A DNA stretch of 22,934 bases from the NCBI GenBank assembly GCA_937923265.1, contig CALAJY010000039.1, positions 1-22,934 on the forward strand, in the 5' to 3' direction. The stretch is from an uncultured Tissierellia bacterium. GTDB taxonomy: Bacteria > Bacillota > Clostridia > Tissierellales > Peptoniphilaceae. A program made the translations under genes and the position numbers. The notes below the pieces were generated by a model. The model saw nothing but the letters and a program-made list of their open reading frames with translations. It was not told where the DNA came from and ran no database searches. This document shows, piece by piece, positions 1 through 6,447 of this stretch; position 1 is the stretch's first letter; every line of letters starts with the position of its first letter.

Positions 1-309
1 CGCGAAGACTTCCCATGAGACGAGTGCGAAGCACGAAGGCGAATGGCAAGAAGTCGACTGCGGCCAGTAGCTGACGAGCGGGATTTCCCAGGTTTCCCGT
101 AGGCGGCTCCACTCGGACGGCACCTTTTCCGGCAAACTTTGTGCACTATCATAACCCTATCCGCCCCCCCCCCCTCCCTCCTCCTAGCTTTCCCGGGGTC
201 CCCGTCGGCGGACTCCCTCGCCAGGCACACAGTCCCTGCACCCGCCTGCACGTTCGCCATTGCTCTCTTTCCAACCCGCCTCCTTGTTTCTTCATTTTAA
301 AGGAGTCAC
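1..309. other. Intergenic region; possible end of an upstream gene not resolved
   Basis: No convincing gene is seen. Two frames run from the left edge to stops at 68-70 and 72-74. Either could be the tail of an upstream gene, but nothing in the 22-23 residues is recognisable. An 85-codon open frame at 141-398 is proline-rich, comes from repeats and a C-run, and lacks a ribosome site, so it is not called. The region holds two copies of the repeat tail module (84-110 and 189-217), an uninterrupted run of 11 C at 164-174, and a C/T-rich stretch with CCGCCTCCTTG near 275-286 that recurs in the other repeat loci. Confidence 0.6.
84..217 (+). repeat. Tail modules of composite intergenic repeat (locus 1)
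   Basis: Two diverged copies of the module TTTCCC(A/G)GG..(T/A)CCCCGTCGGCGG begin at 84 and 189, a spacing of 105 bp. The second copy (189-217) matches the one starting at 3752 with only two differences over 28 bases. The first copy is more decayed. The module normally closes a hairpin array, so this looks like the right-hand part of an element whose left part is outside or degraded. Confidence 0.6.
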
Positions 310-338
310 TTTTCAAGGAAATGGTTAGGGTGTATGAT
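310..338 (+). promoter_or_regulatory. Candidate sigma-A promoter for the acyltransferase cassette
   Basis: TTTTCA (310-315, 4/6 to TTGACA) and TATGAT (333-338, 5/6 to TATAAT) are separated by 17 bp. Transcription would begin near 345, leaving a leader of about 120 nt before the start codon at 466. The terminator-like hairpin at 346-392 lies inside that leader. This is a sequence-only prediction. Confidence 0.45.
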
Positions 339-345
339 AGCCTAA

Positions 346-392
346 AGTCCCCTGAAGACGGACGTCCGCCTCATGGTGGGGATTCTTTTTTT
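346..392 (+). terminator. Terminator-like hairpin with T7 tract (terminator or leader attenuator)
   Basis: An outer stem pairs 346-352 (AGTCCCC) with 378-384 (GGGGATT), including one G-U pair. It encloses the perfect palindrome CGGACGTCCG at 359-368. A run of seven T follows at 386-392. It either ends transcription entering from the left or, because the best promoter lies just upstream at 310-338, attenuates the acyltransferase cassette. Confidence 0.45.
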
Positions 393-465
393 ATGTGACG
401 ATTGGGACATGACCCGCGAGGAAGATGGAAATTCTGAGCAGGGGAGGGAATGAGAAAGGGAAACC

Positions 466-1893
466 ATGTCATTTACGACCAGTATTTTTTTATTTGTGTT
501 TTTTCCCCTGTGGATATTCGGCTTTTTTGTCCTGGAGAGGGTTGTGAAGAAGACGCTGCTGACGAATCTCTATCTTTTGGGAGCGAGTATCTTTTTTTAC
601 GCATTCGGAGCGGGGGGAAAGACGGCCTTGGCACTGTGTTTGTGTTGCCTTTTGACCAAAGTGGCGGGGGATCTGTTGAGCAAGGGAAGGTCGCGGAGAG
701 CCTTGATGCTCTTTGTGCTGCTGGCCCTGAGTCCGCTCTTTGTCTTCAAATACTTCAATTTTTTGCTGGACACGATCCATCATTTTATTCCAACCGGGTT
801 TCATACCGAAGCTTGGATTGCTCCGCTGGGAATCTCCTTCATCACCTTCTCGGTGGTGTCCTACTTGGTGGATGTGTATCGGGGAGAACCCGCCGGATCA
901 TGGATTTCCGGCAGCCTGTATCTTCTGTTCTTCCCGAAACTCATTTCGGGACCCATTGTGCCCTGGAAGGAGTTTCGGCAGAAATGGGAACAGCGGCGGA
1001 CCTCGGTGGATTTAACGGAGCAGGGCGTGCGGCGCATGATCGCAGGCTTTGCGAAAAAGACCATTCTGGCAGACAGCCTGGGGGCGGTCATCGCGGACAT
1101 CACGGCCCGGGTTCCGGCAGGCGTTGACAGCCCCACCATCTTCCTGTTGGGTCTGTGCATGACCCTGCAGATTTATTTGGACTTCTCCGGCTACTCCGAC
1201 ATTGCCCTGGGCCTGTCCAATATGCTGGGGGTCCAATGGGAGGAAAACTTCCACTATCCCTATCTTTCGCAATCCGTGAGTGAGTTCTGGAGACGGTGGC
1301 ACATCTCTTTAGGGTCATGGTTTCGAAACTATGTGTATATCCCCTTGGGGGGAAACCGAAGGGGGAATGTGTATGCGAACCTCTTTATCGTCTTTGCCCT
1401 CACCGGCCTGTGGCATGGAGCACGCTGGAACATGGTGGCCTGGGGCTGTGTCAATGGCCTTCTGGTCATGATGGAGAGGTTCTTTCAAAAGAGGCGGGAA
1501 AAGAAGACACGGGGAAGGGCAAGCCGGGTCATGCATTGGGCAGCGACCATGGTTTTTGTCTACTTCTCCTGGATGCTGTTCATGGCACCGAGCTTTGGGG
1601 ATGCCCTCCATTACTGGCATATCCTCTTTTTCTCACCCACGCCGGCATCGCAGATCAACTTCAGCTGGGCCTACTTCTTGACCCCCAGGGTCCTTTGCTT
1701 CCTGCTGGTGGGCGCCGTGGGATCGGTGCTGCCGGCCCTTGTGCCCCTACGCTGGAAAGAATCCTTCCGGAGCTTTCGACAGGGTCTTGCCGGCTACTGG
1801 TTGGGAGCCCTTGTCAGCTTGCTCCTGATGGTTCTTGCCATTCTTTTCATGGTCAATTCCACCTATAGTCCCTTTTTGTACTTCCAATATTAG
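466..1893 (+). CDS. MBOAT-family membrane-bound O-acyltransferase (AlgI/DltB-like)
   Basis: A 475-residue polytopic membrane protein that transfers acyl groups, usually acetyl, across the membrane onto an envelope polymer. The family signatures are intact: DFSGYSDIALGLSNMLG, then FWRRWHISLGSWFRNYVYIP with His279, then LTGLWHGARWN with His317. His317 corresponds to the invariant MBOAT histidine, at about the same position as in AlgI. Length is normal for the AlgI/DltB/PatA group. The start is ATG 466 with GAAAGGG 5 bases upstream. The AlgX/AlgJ-like gene follows after 11 bases and is presumably co-transcribed, the usual pairing for O-acetylation machines. The acceptor (capsule, teichoic acid or peptidoglycan) cannot be told, since no polymer synthesis genes are in the window. 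dltA and dltC are absent, which argues against a complete dlt operon here. Confidence 0.9.
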   Translation: MSFTTSIFLFVFFPLWIFGFFVLERVVKKTLLTNLYLLGASIFFYAFGAGGKTALALCLCCLLTKVAGDLLSKGRSRRALMLFVLLALSPLFVFKYFNFLLDTIHHFIPTGFHTEAWIAPLGISFITFSVVSYLVDVYRGEPAGSWISGSLYLLFFPKLISGPIVPWKEFRQKWEQRRTSVDLTEQGVRRMIAGFAKKTILADSLGAVIADITARVPAGVDSPTIFLLGLCMTLQIYLDFSGYSDIALGLSNMLGVQWEENFHYPYLSQSVSEFWRRWHISLGSWFRNYVYIPLGGNRRGNVYANLFIVFALTGLWHGARWNMVAWGCVNGLLVMMERFFQKRREKKTRGRASRVMHWAATMVFVYFSWMLFMAPSFGDALHYWHILFFSPTPASQINFSWAYFLTPRVLCFLLVGAVGSVLPALVPLRWKESFRSFRQGLAGYWLGALVSLLLMVLAILFMVNSTYSPFLYFQY

Positions 1894-1904
1894 AGGAGGA
1901 AAGA

Positions 1905-3314
1905 ATGAAACAAAGCCGGCATAAAATAGCCTTTTTAATCCTATTTTTCCTTTTGCTCAGCCTCCCCGCTCTGACCATGAACCACAAGGCCAACCAGGTT
2001 TCCGCCATCGATAATCGGAAGCTGACCGATTGGTCCGACTACCGGGGAAATACCGCCGAGTGGCTCAGTTCCTATGTGGATGATCGGATAGGGGGAAGGG
2101 AATCCATGATCCTGGGGTACCTGCTACTCAATGACCACCTCTTTCATGAACTGGACCATCCCCTCTATACCTACGGCAAAGAGGGTCATGTCTTTTTCAA
2201 GATGCATCCCAACCGCACCTATACCGCTTATCATGATCATTTTGTGGATTTTGTGGATGGGCTTCGGAAGTACTGCCAAGACCGCGGCATTCCCTTCTAT
2301 TTCCAGTTTGAGCCGGAGAAAATCTCCACCTACCGCAAGTACCTGCCCGCCGGGGTCAACTACCAGGATCGGTGGGTTTCGACCTTTTTAAACAAACTCA
2401 GAGACCGAGGAATTTCGGTGGTGGATAACTGGTCGCTCCTGGCCGAAAAAGCGAAGGCGGGGGAACCCGTCTTCAACGTGAAATTCAACGCGGGTCATTG
2501 GAACGACTTTGGGGCCTATTACGGCATGAACCGGCTGTTCCGGACGATGCATTCGGATTTTCCCGCCGTGAACCCCCTCCCCATGGACTTCTTTAAGCAG
2601 GAATCCCATGTGGAAACCACCCTTCCGGACATGTACTTTCCCATCCACGAGTCCATTCCCGACCTCGATCTCAAGGAGCCCTTTGAAAATCTCACGGAGG
2701 CCTACAGCAAGGAAGTAAAGATCAATTCCCACTTTCCCTACTTCCATCTCTTCCGTAATCAAGCCCAGGGGGCGGAGGTCCTTCCCAAGGTCCTCATCTT
2801 TCAGGGCTCCTATCTCAACAGCTGGAATCAATTTCTCATCGCCAACACGCGAGAGAGCATCGGGGTTCATGATTACCAGAATGTGCTCAACGCTCCGTAT
2901 TACATCAACCTCTTCCGTCCTGAGGCCGTCGTCTTCGAGCTCGCCGAGTACACCGTGGAGGACTACTACTTTAATGAAGACAAGATGATTCATATGGACT
3001 TTCCTCCCGCCATGACCCCCGCTCAGCTTTCCCAAAAGGCGACCCAAAAGAACCAACTTCTCCGCAAGGTCCAGGCAGATCCCAAGACCTATCTCACCGA
3101 CTATACCCTCCATGTCAGCGCCCCCAACCTGCGCTACGCCTATCTGGTCTCCGACGACCGGGTCTATGACCTTCAAAAGGAAACCGACAGCACCTTCACC
3201 CTCTCCGTCCTCAAAGATTCGCCCCTCAACCTCACCAATCTTCGCCTCTATTGCTGCACCCAATCCGGATCATGGATCCGGGACGACCAAGCGCAAGCCC
3301 TCTTCCGGAAGTGA
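1905..3314 (+). CDS. Membrane-anchored AlgX/AlgJ (DHHW)-like SGNH-fold protein, partner of the MBOAT acyltransferase
   Basis: A 469-residue protein with an N-terminal hydrophobic anchor (about residues 8-25) and an extracytoplasmic body. The fold assignment rests on FEPEKISTYRKYLPAGV (near residues 120-140), NAGHWNDFGAYYG (His198), FQGSYLNSW (Ser302) and a late FRPEAVVFELAEY block. These match in order the AlgX/AlgJ acetyltransferase domain that moves acetyl groups delivered by an AlgI-type protein. AGGAGG lies directly upstream and the spacing to the MBOAT gene is 11 bases, so the two probably act together. The Asp normally two residues before the catalytic His is Ala196, with Asn195 before it. 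The usual GDS/DSF is QGS. Activity may be altered, or this may be a distinct subfamily. The last codons contain the hairpin CCGGATC-ATG-GATCCGG (3265-3281). Confidence 0.75.
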   Translation: MKQSRHKIAFLILFFLLLSLPALTMNHKANQVSAIDNRKLTDWSDYRGNTAEWLSSYVDDRIGGRESMILGYLLLNDHLFHELDHPLYTYGKEGHVFFKMHPNRTYTAYHDHFVDFVDGLRKYCQDRGIPFYFQFEPEKISTYRKYLPAGVNYQDRWVSTFLNKLRDRGISVVDNWSLLAEKAKAGEPVFNVKFNAGHWNDFGAYYGMNRLFRTMHSDFPAVNPLPMDFFKQESHVETTLPDMYFPIHESIPDLDLKEPFENLTEAYSKEVKINSHFPYFHLFRNQAQGAEVLPKVLIFQGSYLNSWNQFLIANTRESIGVHDYQNVLNAPYYINLFRPEAVVFELAEYTVEDYYFNEDKMIHMDFPPAMTPAQLSQKATQKNQLLRKVQADPKTYLTDYTLHVSAPNLRYAYLVSDDRVYDLQKETDSTFTLSVLKDSPLNLTNLRLYCCTQSGSWIRDDQAQALFRK

Positions 3315-3458
3315 TTCATAAGGCATCCTCTACTTGCTCCGGATCATCTTTTGGCAGATTCACCGCCTTACCGCGACCTCATCCCGGATCATGCATGTGT
3401 ACCAAAATGGTTTCCGGAGTACGCCCCGGGGAACCCGGTGGGAGGCCGGGGAGATGCC

Positions 3459-3538
3459 CTGCCACGAAGGGCGACGAGACAAAAAGCCGGGGGAAAACCT
3501 GCCACGTAAGGTGACGAGACGAAAAGCCAGGGGAATTC
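3459..3538 (+). repeat. Two tandem copies of a 40-bp direct repeat
   Basis: Positions 3459-3498 and 3499-3538 align end to end with a handful of differences. Both carry CTGCCACG(A/T)A, GACGAGAC and AAAAGCC(G/A)GGGG. A related segment with AAAAGCCGGGGGA lies near 16397-16412, just before the second hairpin array, so this appears to be the left flank of the same composite element. Confidence 0.75.
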
Positions 3539-3545
3539 CCCTGGC
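3526..3545. repeat. Perfect 20-bp palindrome heading hairpin array A
   Basis: GCCAGGGGAATTCCCCTGGC is perfectly self-complementary. It begins the hairpin array, with 40 bp to the next CCCAGGG instead of 43. A variant head unit with the same 40-bp spacing begins array B (16514). Confidence 0.85.
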
Positions 3546-3562
3546 AAAGCCCATTTTCGCCA

Positions 3563-3660
3563 CTTCCCAGGGGTCCCCGCCCCTGGGAAACCACTTTTTT
3601 GCCACTTTCCCAGGGTACCTCACCCCTGGGAAACCCCCGTTTTCTCCATTTCCCAGGGGA
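3563..3660 (+). repeat. 43-bp hairpin repeat array A
   Basis: Units start at 3563, 3606 and 3649, exactly 43 bp apart. The first two form 10-bp stems: 3564-3573 with 3580-3589, and 3606-3615 with 3624-3633. Stem sequence is (T)TTCCCAGGG(G)/(C)CCCTGGGAA(A), followed by a C-rich then T-rich spacer. The third unit has only the left arm and runs into the tail module. The array sits between the AlgJ-like gene and the MBL-fold gene. The repeat-derived open frames on both strands are not credible proteins, because the 43-bp period shifts frame at every unit. Confidence 0.85.
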
Positions 3661-3853
3661 CCCCGTCGGCGGAAGCTCGCCCTCCGCCCTTCTCTCTTCC
3701 GCCCATGCACCCTTGCCCTTGATTTCCATTCCCACCTCCGCCTCCTTGCCTTTTCCCAGGGTCCCCGTCGACGGACTCCGGCACCGACCTCTTCGGACCC
3801 TGCCCATGCCCCCTTGCCCACGTTTCCGGTCTCAATCTTTCCTACCCTTTTCT
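3649..3853 (+). repeat. Tail modules of composite repeat (locus A), period about 103 bp
   Basis: Two modules beginning TTTCCCAGGG.(A/T)CCCCGTCG(G/A)CGGA start at 3649 and 3752. They also share GCCCATGC.CCCTTGCCC (near 3701 and 3802). CCTCCGCCTCCTTGCC lies near 3736-3750. The same module in the same orientation occurs at 84-217. The rest of the 669-base gap 3315-3983 holds no gene: 3315-3458 is unremarkable apart from GGATCAT motifs, and 3854-3946 contains a small hairpin. Confidence 0.7.
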
Positions 3854-3875
3854 CCTCTTCCAAGATTCACCCGGT

Positions 3876-3888
3876 CCCGATTATCGGG
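3876..3888. other. Short hairpin CCCGA-TTA-TCGGG
   Basis: A 5-bp perfect stem with a 3-base loop lies about 60 bases upstream of the candidate promoter of the MBL-fold gene. It has no T tract on either side that would make it a terminator. It could be the decayed right edge of the repeat element or a protein site. Confidence 0.3.
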
Positions 3889-3946
3889 AAAATTCTTGTA
3901 GGAAAAATCAAATGTAGATATCGGTAGAAATTCTCCCATTGCCATC

Positions 3947-3952
3947 TATAAT
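3947..3952 (+). promoter_or_regulatory. Candidate -10 element for the MBL-fold gene
   Basis: A perfect TATAAT lies 32 bases before the start codon at 3984. No good -35 is present at 16-18 bp, so the promoter is either weak or activator-dependent. Confidence 0.4.
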
Positions 3953-3983
3953 GGATTCATCGATGGATTGAAAGGGGCGAGGA

Positions 3984-5333
3984 ATGAAATGGTTTTCCAA
4001 CAACCATAAGCTCAAACAGGTTCTCGCAATTGTGGGGATTGTCTTTCTGATTCTCGGTGGGTTGGGGGCGATGACCGAGGAGTCTCCGAAGCCTGCCAAG
4101 CCCGTGACTTTGAGTTCGCAAGCGGGTCATGAACCGGCGGGTCCGGTGACATCGGCGTCTGTTTCAACGGTGGAGAGCATCAAAGAGAGCCGGATGAAGC
4201 CGGTGTCTTCCGTGACCGAAAGCAGGAAGGAAGGCGCGGAGAGCAAGCCGGGGGAAGACCTCGTGTCCCATCCCGGGAAGGAGCCCATGACCGTCCATTT
4301 TTTGGACGTGGGGCAGGGGCAGGCGACCCTGCTAAAAGAAGGAAATTATGAAATCCTGATCGATGGCGGGGGGAGGAAGGCATCCCAATTTGTGGTGGCT
4401 TATCTGAAGAAACTGGGCATCCGGGACATTGACCTGATGATTGCCACCCATTTTGACGAGGATCATATCGCAGGGCTCATCGGTGTTATGAATGTGTTTC
4501 CCGTAAAGAAGGTGCTGTGTGGAACCAAGCCGAAGAGCACGCGCATCTGTGATTCCTTTGTGAAGACGGTAAGCCGGCGGGAGATTCCCGCGGCGACGCC
4601 GTTACAGGGGGGAAGGGTCAGGGTGGGGGACATGATCCTGGAAATCCTGGGTCCCTCCTACTATGGCCATGCCACGCACAACGATGATTCCATTGTCTCA
4701 AAGATCCGCTTCGGAAAGACCTCCTTTCTCGTGGGCGGAGACACGGAGGCGAATGCCGAGCAGGCACTTCTGAATCAAGACCTGAAGGCGGATGTGATGC
4801 TCGCCAACCACCACGGGAGCAAGGGGAGCAATTCCATCTCCTGGCTCAAGAAGGTGGCTCCGGCTTATGTGGTCATCTCCTGTGGTTTGAATAACCACTA
4901 TGGTCATCCGGGCACCACCGTTTTGAGCCGGGTGCAGCAGGTCGGGGCCAAGCTCTGCCGCACCGACCGACAGGGGACCATTCTCTTTCGAAGTGACGGA
5001 AAGACCGTGACCGTTCTCACCGCCCCCGGTCAACAGAAGAAGGAGTTTAAGCAGGCAGCGAAAAAGGCCGCAACGCCCCAGTCCTTAAAGCCGGCCCCGG
5101 CAGCGCCGGTGGACCGATCGGTCGAATCCTCCCCGTCGAATGCGAAGCCCGCTCCCCAACCGGGTCATGAGGAGAAAAACCACTACGTTTTGAACTTGAA
5201 ATCGGGCAAGATCCACCTTCCCGGCTGTTCCTCGGTGGCAAAGATGAAGAAAGTGAACCGGTCCGATGTGTATACCAGCCTCACCCGGTTGAAGCAGGCG
5301 GGCAATCAGCCCTGTAAGCGGTGCCTGCCATAG
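3984..5333 (+). CDS. Exported ComEC/Rec2-like metallo-beta-lactamase-fold hydrolase with C-terminal Cys/His module
   Basis: A 449-residue protein. Residues 12-31 form a hydrophobic export or anchor segment, followed by a low-complexity linker (about 35-100). An MBL-fold domain (about 103-350) opens with VHFLDVGQGQATLL. It carries the metal motif H156-x-D158-x-D160-H161, D253 in VGGDTE, H276-H277 in NHHGS and the later NHYGHPG. This is the extracellular hydrolase type of ComEC, thought to act on DNA, here without the ComEC channel. A second linker leads to the C-terminal segment YVLNLKSGKIHLPGCSSV...QPCKRCLP. Its H411, C415, C444 and C447 resemble the small metal-binding module attached to some secreted nucleases. 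ATG 3984 follows AGGGGCGAGG. A surface nuclease or nucleotidase is the best inference, and a role in DNA uptake is possible but unproven. Confidence 0.8.
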   Translation: MKWFSNNHKLKQVLAIVGIVFLILGGLGAMTEESPKPAKPVTLSSQAGHEPAGPVTSASVSTVESIKESRMKPVSSVTESRKEGAESKPGEDLVSHPGKEPMTVHFLDVGQGQATLLKEGNYEILIDGGGRKASQFVVAYLKKLGIRDIDLMIATHFDEDHIAGLIGVMNVFPVKKVLCGTKPKSTRICDSFVKTVSRREIPAATPLQGGRVRVGDMILEILGPSYYGHATHNDDSIVSKIRFGKTSFLVGGDTEANAEQALLNQDLKADVMLANHHGSKGSNSISWLKKVAPAYVVISCGLNNHYGHPGTTVLSRVQQVGAKLCRTDRQGTILFRSDGKTVTVLTAPGQQKKEFKQAAKKAATPQSLKPAPAAPVDRSVESSPSNAKPAPQPGHEEKNHYVLNLKSGKIHLPGCSSVAKMKKVNRSDVYTSLTRLKQAGNQPCKRCLP

Positions 5334-5378
5334 GGAAAGGAAGACACGATCGCAAGCTTTTTTTCGAGAGATTCTTCA

Positions 5379-5389
5379 GGGGACTCCCC
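5379..5389. repeat. Short perfect dyad GGGGA-C-TCCCC
   Basis: A GC-rich dyad follows the MBL gene. Nearby CCCGGGATTTTT and GATCCCCGG are partly complementary. It may be a degenerate relic of the hairpin family, or may work with the TTTTTTT at 5358-5364. No convincing intrinsic terminator was found for the MBL gene. Confidence 0.3.
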
Positions 5390-5426
5390 GGGATTTTTCT
5401 GGGAAGATCCCCGGAAGCCATTGCTT

Positions 5427-5435
5427 TGCTATAAT
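5427..5435 (+). promoter_or_regulatory. Extended -10 promoter for the 178-residue protein gene
   Basis: TGCTATAAT is a perfect extended -10 (TGnTATAAT), 59 bases before ATG 5494. The -35 region is poor, as expected for extended -10 promoters. The leader is about 50 nt and carries AAGGAG before the start codon. Confidence 0.6.
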
Positions 5436-5493
5436 AGATAGGAAAGCTTTTCCTGTAAGAAACGCTGCACGGCAAATCAAGGAGACGGGTGAC

Positions 5494-6030
5494 ATGAGAG
5501 AATATACATGGGCGGAATACTATGACAAATACTGGCAATGGGCGGAGAGCACAGCGATTCGGAACCTATCCCAATTGAGCTCCCTGGGGCCTGCCGACCA
5601 GGTGGCGGAGGTGATCTCCTATTTCTCGAATCATCCTTCTGCCGTCAATCGCCTGTTGGCCAGGGCGGTGGATGAAAAAATCGCCTTTTCCGGATCCGAC
5701 CTGGCGGACTTTGCCCTCGATGACGAGCTGGATAAAAAAATGGTGGGGGAGGCCGCCCTGCTCTCCGCCGACCAGATCAGCTTTGAGAACCTGAATGATC
5801 TCTATGGGGAGCTGGATGACAAGTATATTGTCGAAATCTGCAAAAAAACCCAGCTTCCACCCCCAACGTTCATGACCAATGCGGATGAATATGGCCTGGG
5901 CCTTCTTCCGGATCCTCCGGAAGAAGATCCCTTTGCCGCCTATCTACGGGGCAATGGAAAGTCCAAGGGCCTCGGCCTCAAGGGATGGCTCTTGGCCCTC
6001 TTTTTGGGATGGGGGAATCCCGATCAATAG
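5494..6030 (+). CDS. Hypothetical protein, 178 residues, unrecognised
   Basis: I do not recognise a family. The N-terminus is aromatic-rich (YTWAEYYDKYWQWAE), followed by an acidic, probably helical middle (about 25-115) and a Pro-rich acidic stretch (LLPDPPEEDPF, about 136-146). The C-terminal segment GLKGWLLALFLGWG is hydrophobic and might associate with the membrane. There is no signal peptide. It has its own promoter and a good ribosome site (AAGGAG, 5479-5484). GC content matches the ordinary genes, unlike the AT-richer pair that follows. It could be a small regulatory or stress protein, but nothing supports a specific role. Confidence 0.7.
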   Translation: MREYTWAEYYDKYWQWAESTAIRNLSQLSSLGPADQVAEVISYFSNHPSAVNRLLARAVDEKIAFSGSDLADFALDDELDKKMVGEAALLSADQISFENLNDLYGELDDKYIVEICKKTQLPPPTFMTNADEYGLGLLPDPPEEDPFAAYLRGNGKSKGLGLKGWLLALFLGWGNPDQ

Positions 6031-6126
6031 ACGACCTTTCTCAAAAGCGATGGGACGGGGGGAACTCTGAGAATTGTTGGATTTGGGAGGAAGCAGAATT
6101 TTAATCATAGAAGAGGTGAGATATTT

Positions 6127-6447
6127 ATGAATCAAGCGCTTTATCAGAAGATTTTAAAATTCACGGAAGATCGAGATTGGGACCAGTTTCATTCTCCCTC
6201 AAATTTAGCAAAGTCGATTTCCATCGAAGCGGGAGAACTTCTGGAGTGCTATCAATGGAATGAGGAGGCAAATCTAACGCATGTCAAGGAAGAACTCGCC
6301 GATGTGTTGATTTACTGCACGCTGCTTTCCCATAAACTACATCTCGACATGGAACAAATCATGGAGGAGAAGCTTCAATTAAATGCGGAAAAGTATCCGG
6401 TTGAAAAGGCGAAGGGAAACAGCAAAAAGTACAAGGAGTTTCAATGA
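6127..6447 (+). CDS. MazG-like nucleotide pyrophosphohydrolase (all-alpha NTPase)
   Basis: A 106-residue all-helical NTP pyrophosphohydrolase of the MazG/RS21-C6 (dCTPase-like) type, which converts (d)NTPs to monophosphates plus pyrophosphate. The Mg-binding signature EXXE(n)EXXD is complete: E34-x-x-E37 in SIEAGELLE and E56-x-x-D59 in EELADVL. Length fits the single-domain compact form. ATG 6127 is preceded by AGAGGTGA. Its stop overlaps the start of the nuclease-helicase gene (ATGA at 6444-6447), implying translational coupling and joint function. Codon use is AT-richer than in neighbours. In isolation it could be a house-cleaning enzyme. Coupled to a helicase-nuclease, depletion or modification of nucleotides during phage infection is a reasonable inference. 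Confidence 0.9.
   Translation: MNQALYQKILKFTEDRDWDQFHSPSNLAKSISIEAGELLECYQWNEEANLTHVKEELADVLIYCTLLSHKLHLDMEQIMEEKLQLNAEKYPVEKAKGNSKKYKEFQ

Noticed and set aside
2..74. C-terminal tail of an upstream gene
   Set aside because: Two frames are equally open to stops at 70 and 74, neither recognisable. The segment may belong to the repeat element, so no CDS is called.
141..398. 85-codon open frame MHYHNPIRPPP...
   Set aside because: It runs through a C-run, a repeat module, a promoter and a terminator-like hairpin, with no ribosome site and no recognisable protein content.
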